Below, piece after piece: positions 47,493 through 58,640 of a stretch of 64,000 nt of DNA. Source of the DNA: Ignelater luminosus (lineage: Eukaryota > Arthropoda > Insecta > Coleoptera > Elateridae); NCBI GenBank assembly GCA_011009095.1, contig VTPC01004247.1, positions 255,669-319,668 of the forward strand, given 5' to 3'. Position 1 is the first letter of the stretch, and each line of letters starts with the position of its first letter. The position numbers were made by a program, and so were the translations under genes. The notes under the pieces are model-generated. The model saw only the letters and a program-made list of their open reading frames with translations, was not told where the DNA came from and ran no database searches.

Positions 47493-50400
47493 AATAGAAA
47501 GAACTGGTACTGAATACATGTAAATCATGTTCGATGCAATCTTTTATAGTTAAATGTTGAAGCTCAATTTTAAAGATGTTGTTTCCCTGCACACGCTATA
47601 TAGCTGCAATAATTCTTGGTATAGTCTTCACCCTTCACCATAAGTATGAAGTGTTTGAGAGAGCGATATGTTCCCGTAATGTTCTTATTGACTACCTGGC
47701 AGCACGTCTATAGGTGCCAACTCCCCTACCGTTATCTTTTTATAATCTATCAAATGGAATTTAGCTAACAAAGGTTCTTGAAGGTAATTTCTGTTACTAC
47801 CAATCGATCCTTTAGCATTTAAATTACAACAGAATTTAAAAATCTCGAAGTGTCGAAAAACTGGAGTTAGTTCCTTTCAATTTCAACTTCTTTAATGAGA
47901 GAACAGTATATTGTAATATTCGAATTCGTTCTGGCAAGAAACCTCCAGTAGTGAGAGATTTTGGTATTTACGAGTAGTAACAAGTCAGTTACTAGTACCT
48001 ATGTTACCTCCAAGAAAACGTAGAAGGTATCTTCCTTAAAAGAAAATGGTTGAAAATGGATTAGATTTTGTTATTAATTATTATTGCTTACAGTTCGTCT
48101 GGTGTTTGAGAGTTCATTTTATATTTGAAAGTGAACTCTGAAATTTGGAAAGGTTTAAGTCTTCATCGTTATCAAAACATGGATATACATACATACACAG
48201 AACATATATTTATTTAGGAAATCGGTTTGAGCTTGAGAAGATTTTTGGAGGCTGTTTCAGGTTTTTGTGGGGGATCCCTCCTAACTACGCCTATGTCAAT
48301 TTGCCAAAATTATTAAGTATTGGATGGTTCCTGAAATCCTCTATCTAAGCAAATTTTTGACTTGTAATCTTTCTCCTTTAAAGGCAGTAATATTTTTAGT
48401 GGTAAGCAACACTTACCTTTCAATATGCTGTCATTTTTGTAAATTACTTTGCCTGGTACGGTATAATACTGTTTGATAATTATGCAGTTGATTAAACCTA
48501 GAGCCTCTGAAACACAAATGGAACAGACAATGAAAAGATATATAAGTTTACAAAACGATTTTTCAGTGATACTTCAATTTTTTCTTTTTTCTCTTTTTCT
48601 CTTTGTTTCTTAAGTGTATATTATTCATTAAATCTATTACCACTAACCACGACGTTTTCAATAGAAATACTCACCATCGATCGTAAGTAAAAACAATGAG
48701 CTACTAAAATATTACAACAATAGGAGTTGATGTGTGTTAGTAAGTCTTTCATTTTCAACTTATTTATGGGTTTGCTACTGGTTTATACTTTTTAATATCC
48801 ACTTTAACCGCGCAATTATTAATTGAAAACAATCTGTAGGTAGTTGTATATCTCTTTTCCATCATTTTTAGACATTTCTATTGCTTTTCATAAATAGTTC
48901 TTGCCTCTCTATAATAAATTTCCAGTTGTGTTTATTCTTATAAGTAGCCTTAGCTCTGCTAAGTATTTTGCTTTAAAAATATTCAACTTCTAAATTGTAC
49001 GTAAATACGTTTTAATGCGTAAAAATGCTTATTGCCATTTCTCTTGCGCCACTAAAATGATTCCTAATTTTAAGAATTGCAGGACTAGCGCCATTACAAC
49101 TGTGATTGTCATCTGAATGAGGAGCACGTGGACATCTCTGACCCTTATACATTCCGCATTCTGCTCAGGCATTTATTCTGTTGATGCTCTGTTATACATG
49201 TCTTTACTGCAAATTAAATGTACCTCTCGTTTTTTAATCTTTAAACAAATATTGTTGACGGTAAGCAAGATAATTCAAAAATTGTTTTAATTTTAATTTA
49301 AAACATTTTCTTCGTTTACTGTAACTTTTGACGAGAGTATAGATATAATAATAAAAAAACTGTAATGTTATTAATTAATTACCTACTAATTAATTTGTTT
49401 ATTTGTCAGAGATTATGCTTATAAAAATCCTAACTACTTTTTTGTTGGTAATAGTAATAAATATTTGTATCGTTAAGTGGTTTAAACAATTTCTTAATCT
49501 TAGTAAAAAGGCTTTTGAGGATTAGATATGTTTTAAATTCGATTTATCTCTGAGTTCTTTTTCAAAATTATTTCTTCCTACATAATAACAAAAACTTCTG
49601 TATAACAAACACGTGCAGCAGGTTATTATCACCATTAGCATTAATTTTTATCTTTATCTATCAAAACAAGGATTGGTTCCTTTTATCGCTCTTTTGAATG
49701 ACACTTGGCACATCAGGTATCGACATTTAGTTTTGAGAAGACTCGCTTTTAAGAACGTCGGTTATAGTATACGTGCGTGTGCGTGTGTTATGTGTAGTGT
49801 TTTGTGTTAAGAAGCATAATCCCAGTTGTGTCATTGTGTGGTAAGTCATTTTATTTAATTATTTAAACTTAAACGACTTTATTTGCATAATAAACAACAA
49901 ATAAAACTATAGCTGAAGATTTCTTGACTGAATATTCAAAGTAATTTACTCGTTCCTTTGATGTTATTGTGTGTATTACAAATTGATTTGATCGTGAGGT
50001 AATCATGTAAATTCTTCTGTGTTGGAAGTTTTTTCATATAATGCCGTGCTATTTATAATTATTAGGTAGTCATTGACAATATAAAACATCAAAGTTTTTA
50101 GATTTTTAATAAAAACTCGCGTGATAAGAAATAGATACAGTGAACGTGAGAAGTATTCCTACACGTACTGGTACTGCAGTTATGGAATTTTTAATTTGAG
50201 CCTCTCATAATATACTAATTAATAGTTTAAGAGTTCAATATCTTAATTAGTTACAAAACAATTACATATAGCAATTTTAAAATTTATAATTTGTTCAAAG
50301 AAACTATAAGATGAAATATGGCACACAAAACTTTTATTAAAAAATTTGTTATTTTAAAGCAAAAATTTTAGTTATAAACAGGAAATTTTATCTTCTCGAT

Positions 50401-51006
50401 AATAAATATTCATTTTATTTACCGTCCACTTACAAAAAATGAAGCCACATTGAAAAGTATTTTTGTACAGTTGACCTTACACACCTTTTAATATCATAGT
50501 CACAGTTTTATCAAACTCGTTTTTTTGAAAGATAAGCAAAAATTCTTAAGGAAATGAAATAAATTCTTTTAATTTTATTCTTTTGAAGAAAAAATTTCAT
50601 TTAATCTTATACTATAATCGGATCGTTGTATATAAAAGGTAACGTGGGGTTAGGCTAGGGACTTCTCTGAACGAGTGGTTGGGCAACATTATTTAATTTT
50701 GCTTTTGTAAAATGGTATCGTACTAGGTAATTAATGTAGAAGTTGGATGATTTGCTCTATTTTGCGTAGTGCAATTAAATTTTTAATTGCTTTAAAGCAC
50801 ACACAACTGAATGCAGCACCTTAAACATAGTAATTAAACAAATTAACAAATGGAAAGGTTCTGAAAAGTTCTCTAATTCCCTAAGTTAAAATTTTGACTT
50901 TTTGCCTTCAAATATAGAATCTGATTTTGAGTTAGATTATTTCAATCTGGGATCATTCCTACTAATTGCAATTTTCCTTGTCAGGGAAATGTGGAGCAAT
51001 CAAACT
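47493..51006. other. noncoding DNA
   Basis: No gene recognised. A GT-rich stretch 49740-49840 ends in a strong donor-like site (GTGTG then GTAAGTCAT at 49841). It could be a noncoding 5' exon of a downstream + strand gene, but nothing in the window confirms it. Confidence 0.45.
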
Positions 51007-51219
51007 AATATATCCAGGGTTGGCTGGAAGTTTTGCGGGGCCCAGGGCGACATAATTTTGTTGACTCTTAAAATAAAAAAGGAAGAGGCTCACACTGCTT
51101 TTTCAGAAATAGCATAATTCGTTTATTTTAAATATTTATAAAAACTAGAAATTTTATTTATTCGATACAAAGCCCTGGGCAGTTGCCCACCTGGCTCTTC
51201 AGACGGCCCTGAATATATC
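51007..51219. mobile_element. 197-bp hAT MITE with 8-bp target duplication
   Basis: Element 51015-51211 between perfect AATATATC duplications (51007-51014 and 51212-51219). The ends are CAGGGTTGGCTGG and, reverse-complemented from the right, CAGGGCCGTCTG. An 8-bp duplication with CAGGG termini is diagnostic of the hAT superfamily. The inside has further inverted GGGCCCAGGGC/GCCCTGGGC blocks and no coding capacity. Confidence 0.88.
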
Positions 51220-51471
51220 TTTGCAGTGCACTGCTTATTAGTTATTACCTACACGTATCCAGTGAAAGAAACCACTTTTAGTTATAAATGACAGTTTCAA
51301 ATAGCTTTTATTTAACTAATAATAATCTAATGTTCATTCATAAACCATTTAATAAGAATTTTTCTGTAAACTGCGTATTTTGCTAAAATTTTATTCAATC
51401 GTAACTGAAAGCTTGTAGTGATTTAAGAACTACAAAATTCTCAAGTTTGTATTTTCAAGGTTTGGTAGTTT

Positions 51472-51540
51472 GAAGCTAGAATTTGCGATAATCACTTTTT
51501 GGTATGCAGGGTAGTGAATTTGATTCTGCACTATACCGTA
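51472..51540 (+). repeat. dispersed repeat, possible tRNA-derived SINE fragment, copy 1
   Basis: Contains CTAGAATTTGCGAT, then CTTTTTGGTATGCAGGGTAG, then TTTGATTCTGCACTATACC. GGTAT and ATACC close a stem-loop. The second half recurs at 52477-52512 and the first half recurs inverted at 56171-56235. Confidence 0.4.
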
Positions 51541-52461
51541 TGGATGGATTTGATGTATTGATAGAAAAATACATAACAACTTTTTACGAATAAATTGTTT
51601 CTACATTGAGATCTGTTAATAAAAAGTTGAATTTGTATGCTAACAGAGTAAAACTAAGAAAAGAAATTGTTTAATCTATGAGAATTGCTTTTACTAAATA
51701 AGGCCCGGCGCTTTTTTCAATCATGTTTTTTTTACATTTATTATACTTACTGTTCTTATCGGTCCATTTTTTTTATCATTTTGACTATTTTATATTTTCT
51801 TATACTTCTAGTTTCAGTTCTAAGATGTTTCTTTCGTTTCCTGAACATTTGGTATTTGTGTTAGTTCCTTTTAATTCTGACCCATTTAATTGTAAATAAA
51901 CGACATCAGAAAATAATGAATGATGGTTATTTAAAAAGTTGTGCAACGAAAATAACAATTTCACTTTTCCAAATGTACATATCACAGTCAGTTTATCACG
52001 CAAACATCAAAACTAAAAATTTCAATTCAATTAACAACCAATTATACAACAAATAAAAAAGATTTTAACAAATAATGCAACAATGTTCTTCAATTTTATA
52101 AAAATTTATACTACGTGACTTATGCCCTTCTCAGAAGATAATTTTAATTTTATTTTACATACTGTGGTAAAGGATTTTACTCCACTGTAATTACAATTAA
52201 ATTTATGCGTAAACAATTGCTGTCGTAAATTACCTCTCTTTATCCTTGGGACGTTACTACAGTGGCCAAGCTATTTGTACTTTAAATGGTAAATCCTCCC
52301 AATCCATATGGTATAAAGACATAGTAATATTCTAATACGTTAATTTTTAATTTAAATACTTACACAAATGTAATTTATTTGAGATTTCCAGAATTATTTT
52401 AAAATTCAAATACATTTTTTTGCAAATGTTAAATTAAAAAAAGTGTTACTCTGGCGGTATT

Positions 52462-52512
52462 CGAATTTGCTATTTTGTATACAGGGTGGTGCATTTGATT
52501 CCGCACCATAGG
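52462..52512 (+). repeat. dispersed repeat, possible tRNA-derived SINE fragment, copy 2
   Basis: Reads CGAATTTGCTATTTTGTATA, then CAGGGTGGTGCATTTGATTC, then CGCACCATA. It aligns with the copy at 51472-51540, including the TTTGATTC core that resembles a tRNA B box. Confidence 0.4.
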
Positions 52513-53177
52513 AAAATAGCACGTGCTTGTGAATTTATTTAAATTCCTGTTCCCCATCAATACTTTCAAGAAAAATCTTGTTACTATGTTGTATGTTTTG
52601 TCGGTTGGGTGGGCAATAAATTTTCATTCTAATAAACAAAAAGAAAAACAGTAATTTACGCAAAAATTCTTTTGGCATTTTGGCCAACATTCTGTGCGTT
52701 ACAGCATTACGACACTGTTATGTGATTTTGTAACTGATAATTTACTATTTTTCTTTTGTTAAAATGAGAGTTTATTACCTATCTAACCAACATATTAACA
52801 AAATCTCATGAAAACATTGCGGAAAGCAGAAATCTAAATAAATAAATTTACATAAATGCGCTGTTTACGTATGGCATAACCAATAACAGAGTCGAATACT
52901 GCCAGTAACAGCCTTTTCTAGCTTAAAAGTTATAAAGAAAATGTTTTGTTATTGGAAATAGTAAGCTCTTATTTTGTTATAGACACGATGCTTTGGACAT
53001 ACTCCAGTAACTTTCAGGTAATGTCGAGGATAAAAAAATGCAAAAGTAACTTTTCTTCTTGATTTGAGCGGTGATTTCAAAAATGGCAAAATCACTAACC
53101 CTGTCAATGACGTGACGTATGTTTTCGTAGAAGTGCGCTTATCTTCCCTACATCTCCGCCCTTAAGAGAGCATAAAC

Positions 53178-53965
53178 AGTGTGTGGAAAGTAGGAAAGTA
53201 GGTTGATCGAGCCCAATCTGCAATAAGCAAAACTGCTCCCTTAAGCAGTTCGAGGTCTTCAAAAATTACTGATTCGATTTTGTTCTAACACAACTTCGGC
53301 GTTCTAACTTTACTCATAGCTTCTTCTCTGGTAGCGTTTTGGAATTTTTGAGCATAAAATCGGATACAAAATCTAACTTTACACTTAACAGGTATACCTT
53401 GTTGAAGTCGCTAAAATATATCGTTCTTGAGAAAAATGTATCTGAAGTCGTGAACGTGTTTCAAAGGATTTTTAGAAAACAATGTAATAATGAGGGGTTT
53501 CTGGGATCAAAATAGGTCGATTGAGCCCAACTCGGTAAATGGAATTGCTTCCCGAAAAAATTAAAGGACCTTAAAGTGAACGGTTATTATTGAAAAACTA
53601 TTTTGGTCTTTGGTAAAATTGAATTGCGCATCTATTCACAAGTTCAAAGACTCCAAAAAGTTACTAGCAAGAAAGCTATGCAGAAACAATTCTACCCAAA
53701 GTAGTGTAACTACTAGATATCATAGAAAACAACACCATCATCTTCTTTATCAACAATTAAAATATAAATATATCAAATTTGAGCAAATTGCATGAATGGT
53801 TTATGGGATACAGTGAAAAATAAAAATCTTAATTTTGAAGACCTATAACTTTTAAAAAATTAATTTTACTTGTAGCAAGTTGGACTCAATCGACCTATTT
53901 TTATTTTTATTCCAGGAATCTGCCCTCAAGCGTTGTCCCTTTAGTTTCCAGACACCCTGTAAAAC
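53178..53965. repeat. cluster of three copies of a dispersed noncoding repeat
   Basis: Copies at about 53178-53290 (+), 53498-53620 (+) and 53805-53965 (-). They share a GG(T/A)(G/A/T)TCTGG-like start, then AAAATAGGTCGATTGAGCCC, CAACT, an AAT(T/G)GCT-type stretch and often AAAGTTATAGGTCTTCAAAA. The minus copy ends in a CAGACACCCTGTAAAA terminus, typical of insect repeats beginning TACAGGGTGTC. A fourth copy is at about 58508-58640. No ORF was found. Confidence 0.6.
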
Positions 53966-54674
53966 AACAGCAGTAGCATAAAATAGCAGATGATTTACAG
54001 TAGTATAACTAATAATCATTTGGGGAATCTTATTTGTATATTGCTTGCTATAAAGTAACATTGCCATGTTTTGAGACCTATGAGGTACGAAATTCAAAAA
54101 GAGGATGTATTTTGCTATATGTTTTGTGAATAATTTTCTTCCGCGGCGATGAAAATTGACCTGTTGTTTCTAGCATTATTCATACCATATTAATTTCTGT
54201 TCTTTTCGTACTTTGTTTTCTACATGATCTTCACGAATTATACAGTGTCCTGTAAATGCCATTAAAGCTTTAGGTAGCAGCTTTCCTCAGCTTCTTAAGA
54301 TGCCAGAACTGGAAACACGAATGTCCCAATGTATTTATTTTCATTATACGAACCCAAAAAAGAAATTTAAACTTGGCAACGTTGCTGCATACCAACGAAC
54401 GTACGTCCCTGCAAGGAGGCTTTGAATTTAGAAATTCATCGAATCAGTAGGCTAATAAAAGTGATTTACAGAATAAGTTACTGCCATTTTACTCAGTTGA
54501 TTCAAAAACATGTTATCAAAAAAAAACCAAGAGTAGTTTATTTATGGTTATAATCACAGATATCCCTGGTGTTAATTTAGTTTATTAAGTTTTTTTAGTG
54601 ATGTGTCTTATTTAATTTTAAATATTGTTTATAATTTTTAGTTTTTAGGCCCAGAAGTAAATCAAAAATTAAAA

Positions 54675-55074
54675 NNNNNNNNNNNNNNNNNNNNNNNNNN
54701 NNNNNNNNNNNNNNNNNNNNNNNNNNNNNNNNNNNNNNNNNNNNNNNNNNNNNNNNNNNNNNNNNNNNNNNNNNNNNNNNNNNNNNNNNNNNNNNNNNNN
54801 NNNNNNNNNNNNNNNNNNNNNNNNNNNNNNNNNNNNNNNNNNNNNNNNNNNNNNNNNNNNNNNNNNNNNNNNNNNNNNNNNNNNNNNNNNNNNNNNNNNN
54901 NNNNNNNNNNNNNNNNNNNNNNNNNNNNNNNNNNNNNNNNNNNNNNNNNNNNNNNNNNNNNNNNNNNNNNNNNNNNNNNNNNNNNNNNNNNNNNNNNNNN
55001 NNNNNNNNNNNNNNNNNNNNNNNNNNNNNNNNNNNNNNNNNNNNNNNNNNNNNNNNNNNNNNNNNNNNNNNNNN
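54675..55074. other. 400-N gap with identical 47-bp flanks
   Basis: The 47 bases before the gap (54628-54674) are repeated exactly just after it (55075-55121), beginning TTTATAATTTTTAG and ending in AAATTAAAA. The contigs therefore overlap, and the gap is probably not real. Confidence 0.95.
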
Positions 55075-56170
55075 TTTATAATTTTTAGTTTTTAGGCCCA
55101 GAAGTAAATCAAAAATTAAAACGTTATTTCATTATTGCACAGACATTTTGGTATACGTACATGCACAGCGTTATCAATTTAATATTAAAATGCTTTGTAA
55201 AGTTTTAAATATTTTATTATAATGGTTTAAGTTTAATTATTATAGGATTACATTAACAATATTAAAGGTTATTTCAATTTAAATCAAATGTTCAAATTGT
55301 CTTCCTTTGCTTCACATTTTCTTACTCTTATTGAAACTGCTTCATTGTAATTACCATAATCAACCATAACTACCATACATCCACCAACAATTCAAAAATC
55401 ATATCAACATAATTTATTAAGTGCATATTTCATGTCTAAGTCTAAGAGAAACCTAAACATTATGAAATTAAAATAAAGATATTTAACTAATACAAACCAA
55501 AGCAGATATGAACTAAATCTTCAGAAATACAAAACGCAAAGAAGATTATGCCAATATAGGAACAAAAAAAACAGGAACAAGATAAAAAGTCACAAACACA
55601 GTGAAGAAAAATACTTTAAATATCACAAGAAATTAAAAATTTATCGATATTATTCCACTGATAACAGACCATAAGAAGTGTCAAAACTTGAAAAAAAAAT
55701 ACTGACAACCAATTTCATCAGATGTAGCAGTATATCCAAGACTTGCATGTTTGTCATATCTACTTTTTGGTAATAATTCAATTTTTAACACCATCTTCAA
55801 GAACAGAAATCTAACAGTTCTGTACTTTATTAAGGGTAATTGTTGTTTCAACGGATTCATTTGTTAAGTCGGTAACGGTTTCATTTGGATTCGATTCCAT
55901 AGTTTCTGTTTATTTAGTGTTAAAGATGTAAACTTCTGCCCACTTGTGCAAGTAAAAGCTGCAGAGGACTTTTTCTTTTGCAGATTTTTAATAAGCATTT
56001 ATAGAGGAAGACGTTTAAGCTTTATCGGCATTTACGGGACACTCTGTATAACTGTATCTCAAAAACCATGCCGTAAAACATTTTGGAAAAGGCCAGGCTT
56101 TATAGGTTCTCAGAGTTTTTAAAAATCTCTAAACATTTTTACTTGCAAGTCAAAAGAGAATAATGGCTGC

Positions 56171-56235
56171 GGCGGGATTCGAACTTGGTACAATTTATTC
56201 TAAAAAGCACGTAATCGCAAATTCTAGTGTGACAC
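56171..56235 (-). repeat. decayed tRNA-like / SINE fragment
   Basis: On the minus strand, ACTAGAATTTGCGATTACG is followed by CTTTTTAGA and, 20 bases later, AAGTTCGAATCCCGCC, a near-consensus RNA polymerase III B box. The T stem does not pair and no acceptor partner is found, so it is not a functional tRNA. CTAGAATTTGCGAT is shared with 51476-51489. Confidence 0.35.
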
Positions 56236-57369
56236 AACTTGGATTTTCTAGATTTTAAATCAAATTTTAACAAAATACTCATTTTGCAGACAAACCTGTA
56301 CATTTTAAAAATAATTCCTTAATCAAGAAATTACAAATCCTTCAATTTTAATTGATGTATTTTAAGTAACCCATTCCTAATTTCAATTCAATCTTGGCTT
56401 TTTGAAGGTCATTGTTAACTCCATAACAACTACCATAAGTAAATGTGTATGCTGGGGTGAATTAAAATGGTGTAAGTCACTCTCAACATTGCAAACGAAC
56501 AATTATTGTACCAACTAGGCAATCACCACTGACATATAATTTATATCAGCTATTACTAGCACTGTTTCGTCAAGATTCAATGAGAAATTGTACAAAACAC
56601 GTAAGTTAAGAATGTTTAGTCACTCGAAGAAATTTCTTTTTGTGAATAAAACATTTTCTTAACTCGCTTGATGTATAAATAACTATTAGAGTGGAAGTTT
56701 CTATCTTAAGTAAAAGAAAGATCAAATACACAAAATTAAACAATCCGCTATGAGTGATTCATTTAAATAAAGTTTCTACCTTGGTTTAATAACTATACGT
56801 TTTGTGCATTTGCTAACAACATTTTATTGTGATTAAACACAATCTAGCTTAGGTTTGATAAGAAAACATACCGAAATTCAAACGCTTTCGCGCCTGGAAA
56901 GGGCAGTATTCGTAATACTACGATCACAGTAGCTTCATATACGGCAGTATCTCTACACTGTCATTTATGGCCGATGATGCAAGGCAGTGCAATGTGTCAG
57001 TATACTGCCATGCACGGAACAACGGTTTGAACCAAGAATGTAGCAGATCTCTGCACTACTCATCAGGTAGATTAATTAATACATGTTTAATTAAATGAAT
57101 TCTGACTAATATATCAAGTTTGAAACTAATCCTGCATTAAAAATGCTGTTGTTCAAAGAACAGGAAATTATGTGATGGTACAATTTGTCACTTGTATCCC
57201 ATAAAGATTTTCTTGCCAACACTAATGTTATTAATTTGTTCAAATTAAACATTTCAAGTCAATATATGTACCTGCAGCTATGCTCAATGCAAATTTTATA
57301 CGTATTTGTACTCTCCACCACGGCTAGAAAAATTAAATTCCTTTGATTTAGTTCGGTGTAATTCGATCG

Positions 57370-57960
57370 TGTATGACAGTGTGACACGACGTCACTGCGA
57401 CCACTTACATTTTTTGTTAATAGAAAGTTTTGCTTTTAAAACCAGAACAACTCTGGCCGTAGTCTGACGGCCAATGCGTGACGTCATTTGATATGGTCGA
57501 GATCAACTAGATAGAGTGACACGTAAATACAAAATGTAAAGTTAAAATCTAACTTAATTAACCGACATGTAACTACCAGTATACGCTGAGTTCATTTAAA
57601 GACATTACAAGTTATTTACAAAATTACAAAAACAAATAAAATTTGTTTTACTTTCATTATTCGATTATTTATGCCTCATTAAGTCATTTTTTAGTGGCTG
57701 TAAATCATTTATTTCCAGTTTTGGTGACACTTTTATTCCAGATTTTATTGAGGATTTTTGAAAAAGAATTGCCAATTTTGAATTTGAAATGTAAAGATAG
57801 AAATGTGAAAATGTATAAACAGTAAAAAAACGGAGATAGAATTTTTATAAAAAGATAGTAGGCAAAGGCAACCATTTGACATATTACTGGCAAAATCCTT
57901 AGAGAACAAAGTGAAAAATAGATCATTAAACGACATATGACATCAAATGACGTCACACTA
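57370..57960. promoter_or_regulatory. CRE-motif cluster
   Basis: TGACGTCA occurs at 57479-57486 and 57948-57955, with the near match CGACGTCA at about 57388, in a patch that is less AT-rich at 57360-57510. CREB/ATF-type binding is possible. A role as an enhancer 20 kb 3' of Abd-B is speculative. Confidence 0.2.
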
Positions 57961-58507
57961 ATTACAGTAGCTTTGGCAAGAGGTTACATTTTGGAACATT
58001 TCTGTACTTTCGTTTTTACTTTTTGTTGCAATATTCTCTGTTTAAATGTTCTGATTTTAGTATTCGCCTTCTGAACAACTTGTTAGTAGTCTAAAATGTG
58101 TCGAGATCGATATCATAGCTTTTTGCATAAATAAAATAGCAGTACATTTTTTTAATAAAACAATTAATCGAATATACAAAGTATGATTTTGTATTAATTA
58201 TGCAAAACTGCCTTTTGGTCCATTAAGAGATTTATTTTTCATACTTAATGTGAAATTCAGACTATGCGCATTTAGCTAATTCTGTCATTAAAAGAATCTT
58301 AATATTTAAAAGTTTAGTCTAACCTAACAGGCGATGAATTTAAAACAAAATGGACTTTGAGATCTAAAATATGAGTCACTTAAAGAATTCCTAACAATGA
58401 TAACAGTATATTGAATCACAGCACAAATCGGTTAGGTGCTGTGAGTTGTTAGGTGGTCCCTCTTGTATATTACAAAATAATTATCGAGTGTCCCAAAAAT
58501 ATCTTCA

Positions 58508-58640
58508 TCAGGTTGGCTATGGATATACAGAATGTCTCTAAAAGACCAAAATAGGACGATTTAACCAAACTTGCCTCTGTCAAAAAATGCTCCGTTAAGG
58601 TGCTACCCGACGTCAAAGATCTTAAAAATATTTCTATTTT
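58508..58640 (+). repeat. dispersed noncoding repeat, fourth copy
   Basis: Starts TACAGAATGTCTCTAAAAGA, then CCAAAATAGGACGATTTAAC, CAAACTTG and an AAAATGCTCCGTTAA stretch. It aligns with the family clustered at 53178-53965. Confidence 0.55.

Larger units (their letters stand above)
55122..58507. other. noncoding DNA
   Basis: No gene recognised. It holds a tRNA-like repeat fragment near 56.2 kb and two perfect CRE octamers at 57479-57486 and 57948-57955. A GC-richer block at 56880-57070 contains an imperfect hairpin whose ends are GGCAGTAT and ATACTGCC. Confidence 0.5.

Noticed and set aside
56962..57026. Imperfect hairpin with GGCAGTAT/ATACTGCC ends as a miRNA candidate
   Set aside because: Only 8 bp pair continuously and the rest of the stem is poorly matched.
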